From assembly GCA_016718805.1 (NCBI GenBank), contig JADKCP010000006.1, positions 58,002 through 122,001 of the forward strand: a DNA stretch of 64,000 bases, read 5' to 3'. Positions within the stretch are counted from its first letter, which is position 1. Each line of letters begins with the position of its first letter. The stretch comes from Bacteroidota bacterium. GTDB taxonomy: Bacteria > Bacteroidota > Bacteroidia > UBA4408. The position numbers were made by a program, and so were the translations under genes. Below the pieces are notes generated by a model. The model was not told the DNA's origin. It saw only the letters and a list, made by a program, of their open reading frames with translations, and did no database searches. Positions 53,030 through 62,286 of the stretch are shown in pieces.

Positions 53030-56000
53030 TTACTGTACAACAAACCTTTTATGCAATTTTTTGTTATTAATATTTGCTTCAACCCAATAAACTCCAGCAG
53101 ACAACTTTATTTCAGGCATTAAAATCAATCGGTTTTCTTCTTTCGTTGTTGTTACAGATTGGTAAATCCTTTCACCTAAAGTATTATAAATAAAAATTTC
53201 TGCTTTCTGGTTATGTTCAGTTATTCCTTTTAACTCAATCGATAATACGTGTTCCTGAGAAATTGGATTCGGAAAAACAGAGAGTTCTAGAGAATTTTCG
53301 AACATATCAAAAATAGGTTGCAAAACTTGTTGTAAAAACGTGGTATCTGCCATACGTGATAATGTTGCCGGTGTTGTAATGGTGCATACATCACCATAGT
53401 CACTCCAAACACCACCCGCTCTAGAGGCCACCTTTACATCATAAGTAGTATTTGCTTGCATGTAAGGCGATGAATTAGTCCAAGTAAAATACCAATTGTT
53501 CAAGCTGCTATTTCTAGTAAAAGTTCTATTGTAATTATTGGGACCTACAATATTATAACGATAATCTTGTGCTCCTAAAACGCTTACACAATTGACTGGA
53601 GTCGCAAAAGTTGGCAAGGTATAATCGCAATAGCTGTTTGCTAGTTTTGTAAGAGGAGATGCTGGAGTTGTTACATTACAAGCAGAACCATATTCACCCC
53701 AAGTACTTCCTATTTTTAGCTTTACTTTAACACTGTAAGTAGTTGAATATTTTACATAAGGTGAAGTAATATATGTCATTAAGAAACTAGTTACCGCTGA
53801 ATTTCTTTGCGTTTCAATAACAGTATTATTCGATTGATCAGTAAATTCATATTTATAATCATTAATCAAACAAATACCTGTTGTGTTTGTATAAATTAAC
53901 TGACTCAAATCTGTCAATGTTCCACCGCAAGATGCGCCAGTAAGTCCTCGAATCGGAACAGGCCTAACATACACATCACAAGCAGATCCGAATGGCGTCC
54001 AAACTCCACCAACAAATGCAGATACCGTTACCGAATAACTTTGACCCAACATCAAAGGATTGGAACCTAAAAACTGATATACTTTAGGGTTGGCTGTAGT
54101 TACTGTATAATCCTGTGAGAAAGAAACATTTAAATTCTCGAATCTGAATTTATAACTTGTTGCACCAGTATAAGAAATGCAATGCAATGTATCACAAGTG
54201 TACAGGCTATCCCCACATGAAGCAGTTGTTAAATGTGTCGTTTTTATCAAGCTAACTTTTAAATCATCAATATATAAAGTACCTTGTCCTGCGGCACTAT
54301 TTGCATGACCCCCTACATAATAAACAGTACTAGTTGGTGCAATAAAATCGCCTGAATCGCTAATACAATTAGTGCTTGTAATGCTATTATTAATTATTGT
54401 TGAGGTTGTAAGCATCGTTGCTGCATCTGGGCTCTGAGCAACATAGGTTTCAAGATTTTCAGTAAAACTGCTTTCTGCTTTCGATTTGTAGCTTATTCGA
54501 TACAATTCACCTGCAGTTAAATTTAAAGGATGCGAGTAAAACCAATCATTTTTTGCAGTTGTATTGTTAGAGTTTTTAGCTATTGTCAAACTGTTGTTAC
54601 CTGAACAAGAAGATATAGAATTCGTCTCCCATTTAAAATTATCTTGTGGAAAATTTTCATTGCTAACTGATATACCACAAGGTAAAGCAGGAGCTGTAAC
54701 ACCATTAAAAGTCTCTATGTAGGGATTTCCTAAAGTAGGGGTAAAAGCCACAGACGAACCGGAAGTAAATGAACCTATAGAACAACCACTCACAGGCGCG
54801 TGAATATTGTTGTAGGGGATTACTTTGTAATAATGAATTGTGTTTGGTAATAAATACGGAGGCAAAGAATAAGTTGTTACATTGCCTATATCCAATGTAT
54901 CAGTAATATTATTCGGATCACTGCTTCCACCACCGTTTGTGCCAAACATCAAATAGTAACCAGCCGCACATTCTGATGGCGCAGACCAACTCAAATAGGA
55001 ATTCGTTACACAAGATGTGTTATTTGCAGTTACTGTAACACAGGTAGGAGCAGTGATTAGTGCATCTTGATTATATATTGAATAAGAACTATTTCCTAAA
55101 GTATCAGTGATTAAACAGGTTATTGTACCTCCGGATGTTATAATTGTTCCCCAATTTACTGATATGTTATTACCGCTTTGTATATAGCTAGTACCTGAAG
55201 GAACTGTCCAAGTATAGGTAGCTCCTTCTGTTTCAGGAACATAATAAGATTTAAAAAGGCCACACAGTGTATTTGAACTATCAGCAACGATTGAATCTGC
55301 TAAAGCTCTGAAACAATCCTCACTTTCTTCAAACAATTCATTAGAAAAGTAGGAAAGCATTGATTTCGCAGAGAGTACAGCTGGTCCTCCTATTGTGTAA
55401 CATTCGGATGCAATTGGTACCAAATTGTCTAGCATATCTTCAACCCAAGTCGTGTCTTCTCCTAATGTGGTATCTGCTCTATATGCAATAATATAACTGT
55501 TTACCTTCTTTAAATTTTCTTCTATATGGTTTTCGAAAGTTATAGCCAGATTATTTGTTTCAGCTGTCGACCAATTTCCACTCTCAATAGATTGTTCCAC
55601 AGAATAAAACTTACCTATGTTGCCAAATTCCAAAGAATCTCTAAAAGCTACTAATATACTATCACCAATAGCTAAAGTTGTGTCAACTCGAAGTTTTTCG
55701 TATGCCATTTGAGTGTAAAACCATTTATTTTCAGCCGCTAGTACAGGATAATCAATATCATTAATTGCGAGTTTTGTAAGCCTTAGTTTTTCTTCTGCAG
55801 GTAATAATGGAGATCCTTTTATAGGATCTCCACTACATGTAACTGTACTATTACTTCCTAATGGAAATCCGATTGCATTTCCTAATAAGAATGTAGGTTT
55901 GTATGGTAAACTAGTACTGCGAACCTTGAAATCTAGTGGATTAGAAAAATTAATAATATCTTGTGATGAAGAAGTTAATCCTGTATGATTCCACTCGTCA

Positions 56001-58198
56001 TCACAAGCATTATTGCTGCTTCCTTGTGTGCCTAATAGGGCTAAAGGCAATATTTGAACTGCAGTTGAATAATATGAAAAATTATTCCTATGTAACACAC
56101 CTTCATTAATTATATTTTGGCAATCACCGCCAAATCCAACACAGGTTCCAATATTAGAAATGTTATTACAATTAATCGAACTGAATAATGAATTATTCAC
56201 GAAAATACCAGTGATATTTTTATTGCTGCTACCAGAACTATGAATGTCAACATTATCTGAAATGTTGGTATTTGTGGTTCCTGTAACTAAAATACCATAT
56301 TGAGAATTTTGAGCATTTCGCAAAGAAATATATGGGTTGTTCTTAATATTTATCTTATCTGCATTCTTAAAGTTAGCTACTTTGATGCCATTTAATACTC
56401 CATTTATAGTATTACCGTTTATTTCGATTTCGCATGATCGATCAATGAAATTACCAACACCATTAAGATTAATCGCAGTATAGCAATCTTCTCCAGTTGA
56501 ACTCGTTCCAATAGTGTTCGAGTTGAAATTACCTTCCACATCATTCGATAAATTTTGGGACCACTCAATACCATAGTAGATATTGGAAAGTGTATTATTG
56601 TTACAGTCAAAATTACTCCTATGCTTATTTACAAGTTTTATTCCCAAACGTCCTGTATAGTTAGATGCTGAATATGATCCAATTCCAGCAGTTTTGGAGA
56701 TATCATTTTTTGCAATAAGCGCATGTGTGTATTCTACTGCCAATATTCCAATACCACAGTCTAAAATGGTGTTTTTTTCGTTAGTATTACTACCACCTAT
56801 CTTCAAGCAATATTGATTCGTTGTATTAATCCCATTTGATCCAAATATTGCAATGCCAATCGTTTTTTTACCAAATGCTAATCCTCCTTCCATTTGTTGA
56901 AATAAATTATTTACAATTTCAACATTACTTTGGTTTGTCCTAACTCCATAATTACAATTATCAAAAATGTTACCCTTGCTTGAGAACGTTCCAGCTTCAC
57001 CAATCTTTAAATTATAAACTGGTGCAGTTGAAGTTGTCCCTACATTTAGCACATCAATTCCAACATTGCATCGAGTATCCAATTTTGAATAGGAGTCGAT
57101 ATTTGTTGAATTATTCGTTCCTTTCAAGGTATTTATTAAAGCTGGAACGTTGCTAAAGCTTATATTTCGAGCTGTAAACACTGAGTTTGTCACGGTTCCA
57201 TCAAAAACTGTGCTTGTACCATCACCATTTATTTGGATACCTGCATTGTTGTTGTTAAATAAGGCAGTACTTATACTATATTCAACTTCACTGCCATTGC
57301 ATGTAACAGCTGAAATAGCATTTTCAATCATAGCTCCATCTATTAACAATACAGCTCGGTCTTCGAGAACAATTCCTTGCCATCTAATATTAGGGTCGCA
57401 TGCGTATAGATGAGTTGAATTTACAATATTTAAAGTGCAACCTGTAGCAACCAATATCTTGGCTTCGTCGCCAAAGGTCATATCGGCTCCATCTAAAGTT
57501 AATGTGCCTGATGTTACTGCGAGGATCCCATTAACATGATAAGTACCATTCATTGAAGCTGAACTACTCAATGTATAATTATTAATGTCAGTAACCCCTG
57601 TTGTTGGAGAACAGCAACCATTCACTGTAAAATATGCAGTAGCACTTTCGCCACAACCATTGGTCACTTCGCAACTTATTGTTGCACCAGTATTTTCATA
57701 AATATCCCAATCAGTTATCGTAATTGAATTAGCTACTTCTATCGCAATAACAGTACCTGGAATTGTCCAATTGTAAGTGGGATTATTTAAATCTGCTGTT
57801 ACAGTATATGTTTTATTGGTTTCGCATGTTATATCGCTTCCTTCAATCGTTGGAGTAGGCTTCATTTTTAAAACATATGGAGCAGAAGTACCAACGCACC
57901 CTTGTGCATCTGTGACAGTAACAGTATAAGTACCGTTTTCGGATGCAGTAAAATTTTGCACGGTACTAACAACTTGTCCATTTATGTCTTTCCATTCATA
58001 TGTTGCACCTGAAATACTAGTCGCTGTTAAATCAGGGTTACAATTAATTTCATTTAATTCAGAAGTTATGATTTGAGGTTCTGGAATCGTAGATGAGTTA
58101 TTTAGGATAAAAGTTATACTTATAATTTGAGGATAGGGCCACTCGTAAATACGGGTGTTAATGCTGAATAAGTAATTGAATTTCCACTTCCATAACAA
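53030..58198 (-). CDS. C-terminal part of a giant T9SS beta-helix/Ig-like surface protein
   Basis: This 1722-residue frame is the bulk of a protein whose N-terminal pieces lie at 58120-59381 and 59375-60112. Its own first ~25 residues (before SITFILNNSS) are probably out-of-frame sequence. In order it shows PKD/Ig-like modules (ATYEWKDINGQVV; YTVTVTDAQGCVG), then a right-handed parallel beta-helix rich in Asn (about 230-800: NIDNSN-like turns such as NNNAGIQINGD and IEIVNNLFQQM-like rungs). Next come Ig-like and fibronectin-like modules, a choice-of-anchor-J-like domain, and three ~100-residue tandem repeats (ending GGVWTPFGSACDVY, GSTWGEYGSACNVTTP, GGVWSDYGDVCTITTP). A type A T9SS sorting domain follows (LSVFPNPISQEHVLS ... 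KKLHKRFVVQ). It is likely an adhesin or matrix protein. Confidence 0.85.
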   Translation of the reverse strand: MLWKWKFNYLFSINTRIYEWPYPQIISITFILNNSSTIPEPQIITSELNEINCNPDLTATSISGATYEWKDINGQVVSTVQNFTASENGTYTVTVTDAQGCVGTSAPYVLKMKPTPTIEGSDITCETNKTYTVTADLNNPTYNWTIPGTVIAIEVANSITITDWDIYENTGATISCEVTNGCGESATAYFTVNGCCSPTTGVTDINNYTLSSSASMNGTYHVNGILAVTSGTLTLDGADMTFGDEAKILVATGCTLNIVNSTHLYACDPNIRWQGIVLEDRAVLLIDGAMIENAISAVTCNGSEVEYSISTALFNNNNAGIQINGDGTSTVFDGTVTNSVFTARNISFSNVPALINTLKGTNNSTNIDSYSKLDTRCNVGIDVLNVGTTSTAPVYNLKIGEAGTFSSKGNIFDNCNYGVRTNQSNVEIVNNLFQQMEGGLAFGKKTIGIAIFGSNGINTTNQYCLKIGGSNTNEKNTILDCGIGILAVEYTHALIAKNDISKTAGIGSYSASNYTGRLGIKLVNKHRSNFDCNNNTLSNIYYGIEWSQNLSNDVEGNFNSNTIGTSSTGEDCYTAINLNGVGNFIDRSCEIEINGNTINGVLNGIKVANFKNADKINIKNNPYISLRNAQNSQYGILVTGTTNTNISDNVDIHSSGSSNKNITGIFVNNSLFSSINCNNISNIGTCVGFGGDCQNIINEGVLHRNNFSYYSTAVQILPLALLGTQGSSNNACDDEWNHTGLTSSSQDIINFSNPLDFKVRSTSLPYKPTFLLGNAIGFPLGSNSTVTCSGDPIKGSPLLPAEEKLRLTKLAINDIDYPVLAAENKWFYTQMAYEKLRVDTTLAIGDSILVAFRDSLEFGNIGKFYSVEQSIESGNWSTAETNNLAITFENHIEENLKKVNSYIIAYRADTTLGEDTTWVEDMLDNLVPIASECYTIGGPAVLSAKSMLSYFSNELFEESEDCFRALADSIVADSSNTLCGLFKSYYVPETEGATYTWTVPSGTSYIQSGNNISVNWGTIITSGGTITCLITDTLGNSSYSIYNQDALITAPTCVTVTANNTSCVTNSYLSWSAPSECAAGYYLMFGTNGGGSSDPNNITDTLDIGNVTTYSLPPYLLPNTIHYYKVIPYNNIHAPVSGCSIGSFTSGSSVAFTPTLGNPYIETFNGVTAPALPCGISVSNENFPQDNFKWETNSISSCSGNNSLTIAKNSNNTTAKNDWFYSHPLNLTAGELYRISYKSKAESSFTENLETYVAQSPDAATMLTTSTIINNSITSTNCISDSGDFIAPTSTVYYVGGHANSAAGQGTLYIDDLKVSLIKTTHLTTASCGDSLYTCDTLHCISYTGATSYKFRFENLNVSFSQDYTVTTANPKVYQFLGSNPLMLGQSYSVTVSAFVGGVWTPFGSACDVYVRPVPIRGLTGASCGGTLTDLSQLIYTNTTGICLINDYKYEFTDQSNNTVIETQRNSAVTSFLMTYITSPYVKYSTTYSVKVKLKIGSTWGEYGSACNVTTPASPLTKLANSYCDYTLPTFATPVNCVSVLGAQDYRYNIVGPNNYNRTFTRNSSLNNWYFTWTNSSPYMQANTTYDVKVASRAGGVWSDYGDVCTITTPATLSRMADTTFLQQVLQPIFDMFENSLELSVFPNPISQEHVLSIELKGITEHNQKAEIFIYNTLGERIYQSVTTTKEENRLILMPEIKLSAGVYWVEANINNKKLHKRFVVQ

Positions 58199-59253
58199 AT
58201 TCCCGTATAAAGCTTTACAGTATAAGTATCCGCAGTTAAATCCGTCACAGTATAGCCATTACATGAACTTCCTATTGCGTCTGGAGTTGATGTAGTATTT
58301 GTACTTTTGAAGTAACCATAGAGATAATATTGATAGCCCGTATTGGGAGTTGGAGACCATTCAATTGATATTGAACCATTATCAAATGAAGGGCAACTTG
58401 GAGCAGTAAAAGTAGAAATATTAAAATGATCAGTAGAACTTCCAACTAAGAATGGATCAACCTTAAACGTCTTTCTGATCTTTATATGATCGAAAGTCCC
58501 AGTCACAGGTGTCACAAATCCAGGCTCCTCGTATGCTGTAACCTCAAATTCAGCCGTTAAATAAGAAATCGCAGTAGAAACAGGATTAAATGTAAAACTC
58601 GATGTTAACGTAGGATAAGTAGAGCCCTGGTAATACCATTTATAATTTTTTAAATCAAAGAATAAGCTGGTTGCGTTTTGCAAGCTCTTGCAAGTAGAAG
58701 CACTAGTTGTGCAAGCGGCAGTTCCCGTTGTTATTAAATCGTCTGCTGAAACGGTAAGAGTATTCGCATTTAGAGCACCAATGACATCGTCATCATTAAA
58801 TTTCAGGAAATATTTAGCATCTGGCATTGTGCTAAATTTAAACCAGCCCACACCTTTATTCATTATATTTGGTTCATTTGGTGTTACAACATCAGTTTCA
58901 CAAATCTCCCTCATAGTCTTCGTCAAATGCGGGCCAGTTGTTTCACCATAAGGATTAATTGTATTATTATAGTAATATTCAAATAAATCCTTAACATCAT
59001 CAAGTGTTCCAGATGTCCCAAGTACACTTTGGCCTATTGGAGTAAATATACCAGTAGTCAAATTATCATATTTGAGATAGTCACCAAAATAATTTTTATC
59101 TGAACCAGTACCATTAATATTTGCACTACTGGATCCAAATAATGGAATAATTACAGTCGGATCATCGTTCTTTGAAAACAATTCCAATCTTTTTCCATTT
59201 CCTCCTATGCCAGCTACCCCTCCATCGACTGAAAAGAATTTGGTAGGAGACAT
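58120..59253 (-). CDS. middle segment of the giant T9SS protein (shifted frame)
   Basis: The 377-residue frame has no signal peptide and starts mid-domain (MSPTKFFSVDGGVAGIGG). The same frame stays open upstream of its ATG to about 59381 (reading NNVKARKSFSFSKYHENS), then joins the N-terminal frame if one A is removed from the AAA at 59378-59380. At its 3' end it joins the downstream frame if one A is added to the AAA at 58126-58128, giving GPILKIISITFILNN across the junction. Content is beta-rich Ig-like (KIRKTFKVDPFLVGS; NGSISIEWSPTPNTGYQYYL). It is therefore almost certainly not an independent gene. Confidence 0.7.
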   Translation of the reverse strand: MSPTKFFSVDGGVAGIGGNGKRLELFSKNDDPTVIIPLFGSSSANINGTGSDKNYFGDYLKYDNLTTGIFTPIGQSVLGTSGTLDDVKDLFEYYYNNTINPYGETTGPHLTKTMREICETDVVTPNEPNIMNKGVGWFKFSTMPDAKYFLKFNDDDVIGALNANTLTVSADDLITTGTAACTTSASTCKSLQNATSLFFDLKNYKWYYQGSTYPTLTSSFTFNPVSTAISYLTAEFEVTAYEEPGFVTPVTGTFDHIKIRKTFKVDPFLVGSSTDHFNISTFTAPSCPSFDNGSISIEWSPTPNTGYQYYLYGYFKSTNTTSTPDAIGSSCNGYTVTDLTADTYTVKLYTGICYGSGNSITYSALTPVFTSGPILKL

Positions 59254-59374
59254 TTGACTCCCTTGAAAGTAGAATGCAAGAAAAACCCAATCGACATTAG
59301 CATCTATTAGGTCGACTTGATTTGTTGAGTTTTCATGGTATTTGGAAAAACTAAAGGACTTGCGGGCTTTGACG

Positions 59375-60112
59375 TTATTTAATTACAAAGATAGTGCTAA
59401 TAAGTAAATCGTCACCAACAACAGGAATTGCAGGATTTGAATTTTGTAGCTTTTTAATGTGCTGAAACCCATTTAATCCAATATAGTTATTCCAATCAGT
59501 CATTATCTTGGCTCTACCTGCTGGGGTTGTCAAATCATTAGAATTTCCCCAATAATCGGTTTCTCCGTAAAGCATGTCAAAATAACCATATTCAGTTCCA
59601 CTGTTATATGTAAAATTTGCAATAGAATAAGCGTTAAAAAGAATAATGTTGTCATAAAAATAATTTATGGATCCGTTTGATCTTGATGGCGTATCCCCTG
59701 CTGCAATATGCGACACTCCATGTGTATATCGACACTCATGCAAAAAATTTGCTAAAACCTGTTCTTTACCACTTCCGCTAACTGGATAAGTAGTTGCGTT
59801 TGTCTTAGGAAATAAAAATGCTGAACCGGCCTCAATACCATCAAGACTCTTTAATATTATTGTTGTTATACCGTGATCATCAATATATTTAAATAATGCG
59901 TCCTGTCTCTCAAATGCTGTAGGTCCCACAACAGCACCATCTTCATCAATATTAAAAATGGATAATCCAAAAAAATCGACAAAAAGAGCTTTATCGTTAC
60001 CTATTTGAGCAAAGCTAGTTACAGAAAAGAAAAGTGTTAAAATGATAAGGCTAATTTTAGTTTTGATCACCAAATTAACAATGTATCCTCTTTCATAGTG
60101 TGTTGTTTTCAT
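59375..60112 (-). CDS. N-terminal segment of the giant T9SS protein
   Basis: The 245-residue frame carries the signal peptide (TKISLIILTLFFSVTSFAQ) and an alpha/beta domain (ALFVDFFGLSIFNIDEDGAV; DALFKYIDDHGITTIILKSLDG; HIKKLQNSNP) that I cannot name. This may be a TIM-barrel-like or Rossmann-like module, as the alternating strand-helix pattern suggests. It ends at TAA 59375-59377, directly after an AAA run. Frame and content continue into the 58120-59381 segment after one base is dropped. All three pieces together span 7083 nt, or 2360 residues, because the two shifts cancel. It follows the 60125 gene by 12 bp. Confidence 0.75.
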   Translation of the reverse strand: MKTTHYERGYIVNLVIKTKISLIILTLFFSVTSFAQIGNDKALFVDFFGLSIFNIDEDGAVVGPTAFERQDALFKYIDDHGITTIILKSLDGIEAGSAFLFPKTNATTYPVSGSGKEQVLANFLHECRYTHGVSHIAAGDTPSRSNGSINYFYDNIILFNAYSIANFTYNSGTEYGYFDMLYGETDYWGNSNDLTTPAGRAKIMTDWNNYIGLNGFQHIKKLQNSNPAIPVVGDDLLISTIFVIK

Positions 60113-60124
60113 TGTGTAATTGTT

Positions 60125-60949
60125 TTAGTTTATAATTATTTTTTTAAGGGATATTGGTTGATTGTTTGAAAGAATTCTTATAAGATATAGCCCCTTAGGA
60201 AAATGAGATAGGTTAATAGTGTAATCAAAAAATAATTTTTGATTATGCACTTCTATTTCTTTTCCTGATTCGTCAAACAATCTAAAAGAATACGAATAAC
60301 CCTTTGAAATAAAATCCGCAGGGGGACGTATTGTAACCTGGTCACTTGCTGGATTAGGAAAAAGTAGAAATGGGTCATTGGTTTTCTCGATTGTAGTGAT
60401 TCCAATGGCACTAACGGAATCTACAAATCGAGCTATAAACGGATGAAGTCCGAACCCATCAGGGTCATAGTTTCCACCTACTAAGATATTTGAGTATTTA
60501 TCTCTTTTAAAATCCTTTATTTCATATGGCAGATTCTTATCTTGAAAAAGGTATCCGAATTTAAATCTAATAAGTGTGTTAAAATCTTCACCTAAAACAA
60601 AAATTGAATCCAGCGGATTATATGTTAGCTCAACTCCCATAATCGTTGAATCACTATCAAAATTAGCCTCATTTAATACTGTAAAGTGAGTTTCAATCTT
60701 ATTTCCATTCAAATCATATTTATTTATTTGATAGTAATATACTCCAGCACTAGTTTGCATTTTCATATAGGAATTAAGAATAGTGTCATGAGACAGGTAA
60801 TATTTTCCTCCCTTAAGTGCTATGCTTGCCGTATCATAGCAGGAAAATATATTTAGGAGGTTGCCTATATTATCATACTTTGCAATTTTTTTGGATAGAA
60901 AAATTATTGGCTGAATCAACGCCTTGACCAAATAAATAATAAAAGCCAT
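60125..60949 (-). CDS. C-terminal part of a second split T9SS protein
   Basis: This 274-residue frame ends in a clear type A T9SS sorting domain (PFLLFPNPASDQVTIRPP ... GLYLIRILSNN ... KKIIIN). Its first ~19 residues (MAFIIYLVKALIQPIIFLSK) look like out-of-frame sequence. True coding in this frame probably begins after the A7 run at 60886-60892, with KIAKYDNIGN. Repeated D-x-x-G-N and HPFIARF segments suggest a beta-propeller-like delta-60 repeat. It is one gene with 60887-61026 and 61022-61525. Confidence 0.8.
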   Translation of the reverse strand: MAFIIYLVKALIQPIIFLSKKIAKYDNIGNLLNIFSCYDTASIALKGGKYYLSHDTILNSYMKMQTSAGVYYYQINKYDLNGNKIETHFTVLNEANFDSDSTIMGVELTYNPLDSIFVLGEDFNTLIRFKFGYLFQDKNLPYEIKDFKRDKYSNILVGGNYDPDGFGLHPFIARFVDSVSAIGITTIEKTNDPFLLFPNPASDQVTIRPPADFISKGYSYSFRLFDESGKEIEVHNQKLFFDYTINLSHFPKGLYLIRILSNNQPISLKKIIIN

Positions 60950-61026
60950 TTATTTTTAAATATCCTTCTACTGATCCGAAGTTATATTGATGAATAGAGT
61001 CCTTTTTAACCATAAAGCTATCTACA
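60887..61026 (-). pseudogene. middle segment of the second split T9SS protein
   Basis: In the frame between the two other pieces this reads VDSFMVKKDSIHQYNFGSVE and continues GYLKINGFYYLFGQG to the A7 run. It restores an unbroken protein if one A is added at 61027-61028 (giving SRNVDSFMV) and one A is removed from the A7 at 60886-60892 (giving FSIQKIAKYDNIGN). It has no independent start. Confidence 0.7.
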
Positions 61027-61525
61027 TTCTACTTATAAGTTTTGAAATAAAATTATAAGCAGTGGTTCCGTTAAGAAAGCTTCCAATTGCAAGATATGTA
61101 GTATCACTTTCAACAAAGACATCTGAAAAGGCATCAAAAAAATAAATATCAAAACTCCGTCTCCATTCAATTGTGCCTACACTATCAAATTTAATTACAA
61201 TCATATCAAAATCATTTCCATGAGGAGTAAGAGCTCCTACTCCAATATACCCACCATCTAATGTTTGTCTTATTACACTAAGGCCGTTGCTGGAATCCTG
61301 ACCATTAAATTGATTGTTGGTATATGTCCATTCTGTTTGACCAGTTGAATCGATTTTAGAGACTATAAAATTGTTATTGAAGCAATTTACTATACACCCT
61401 CCATCTCTTGTTGGCTCAAATGTGTTTAGACTTACTCCAGAAAAATATCTGAAATAATTAGTGTGTTGTCCATAAGAATTAATAAAAAAAAACAATAAAA
61501 CTATTGGCAAATATCTTTTAATCAT
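61022..61525 (-). CDS. N-terminal part of the second split T9SS protein
   Basis: The 167-residue frame begins with a signal peptide (MIKRYLPIVLLFFFINSYGQ). Delta-60/beta-propeller-like repeats follow: TRDGGCIVNCF, IDSTGQTEWTYTN, LDGGYIGVGALTPHGNDFDM and FDSVGTIEWRRSFD. It stops at TAG directly after AGAATG. The complete gene would run 61525 to 60125, 1401 nt and 466 residues, because the two single-base shifts compensate. It probably heads an operon with the giant T9SS gene. Confidence 0.8.
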   Translation of the reverse strand: MIKRYLPIVLLFFFINSYGQHTNYFRYFSGVSLNTFEPTRDGGCIVNCFNNNFIVSKIDSTGQTEWTYTNNQFNGQDSSNGLSVIRQTLDGGYIGVGALTPHGNDFDMIVIKFDSVGTIEWRRSFDIYFFDAFSDVFVESDTTYLAIGSFLNGTTAYNFISKLISRM

Positions 61526-62067
61526 GTTGCTATTCGAATATGGTTGCAGATTAATATGAATTGTAATTAACCCTCTATTCGGACATAATTACAAACTTCC
61601 GAAAGATTAGTAATTAAGTACTATAAGAATAAAGAAGAAAATAGTTCATGAGGCATGTTTGTAAATGGTGAATACTTCTGCCGTCTTTTGCCTCAGTGGT
61701 TTAAAATTGAGACCTCAATCTTTTTGTAATACTAAAGAATTAAAATGAGTTATCCAAAATATTTTTAATTAAAGTACTATTGGGTATTTTCAAATTGTTC
61801 AATACCCTCTATATACAATACGACACGTATTCAAGTGTAATGTTCATGATTTGTTGGGCCAAAGTATCGGTTTTTAAGTTAATATTCTAGTGTTCAGGTG
61901 CATTTTTATTTATTGATTCGATAGTTAATTTTAGTTAGCATAAAAAAAACAGGGATTTTGCTTAGTATCAATGTTTTCAGGAGTTTCAATTTCCAAAAAA
62001 AATACCCTCAAAATTGGCACTTGAGCGTTAAAGGAATTTGGAGGTTATTTTCGGGGTTGGAGAAATT
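61526..62067. other. intergenic region without recognised genes
   Basis: About 540 bp of AT-rich sequence separates the T9SS cargo genes from the unrecognised small operon. A 7-bp inverted repeat (TGAGGCA / TGCCTCA near 61648 and 61690) is too short to mean much. No coding frame or mobile-element end is evident. It may mark the edge of an accessory segment. Confidence 0.4.
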
Positions 62068-62286
62068 CTAATCAATAAATTGTCCCTTGTACCCAGCGGC
62101 AACAATTATCATTTTAAATTTTTTCTTGTCTTGTTCTGATTTGAAATCAATAGTGATTTCGTCTTCCGCTTCCTTTGAAACCTTTATATCCAAATCAACC
62201 ATTTTCATAGCTTCCTCAATCAATTTAAAATCAAGAGATCTTGCGCTTTTTAAACTAACTCTGAATTGTTTTTTTAAATCTATCAT
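62068..62286 (-). CDS. 72-residue protein of unknown function
   Basis: This small soluble protein has a two-part layout: a helix (KSARSLDFKLIEEAMKMV) and two short strands (LDIKVSKE, ITIDFKSEQ), ending KMIIVAAGYKGQFID. No family was recognised. Its ATG overlaps the stop of the 260-residue gene (4-bp overlap), so it is translationally coupled to it. The tight coupling is the main support that it is real. Confidence 0.62.
   Translation of the reverse strand: MIDLKKQFRVSLKSARSLDFKLIEEAMKMVDLDIKVSKEAEDEITIDFKSEQDKKKFKMIIVAAGYKGQFID

Noticed and set aside
57150..57413. 87-codon plus-strand frame within the T9SS beta-helix gene
   Set aside because: Antisense to repetitive beta-helix coding, with no promoter or recognisable domain.
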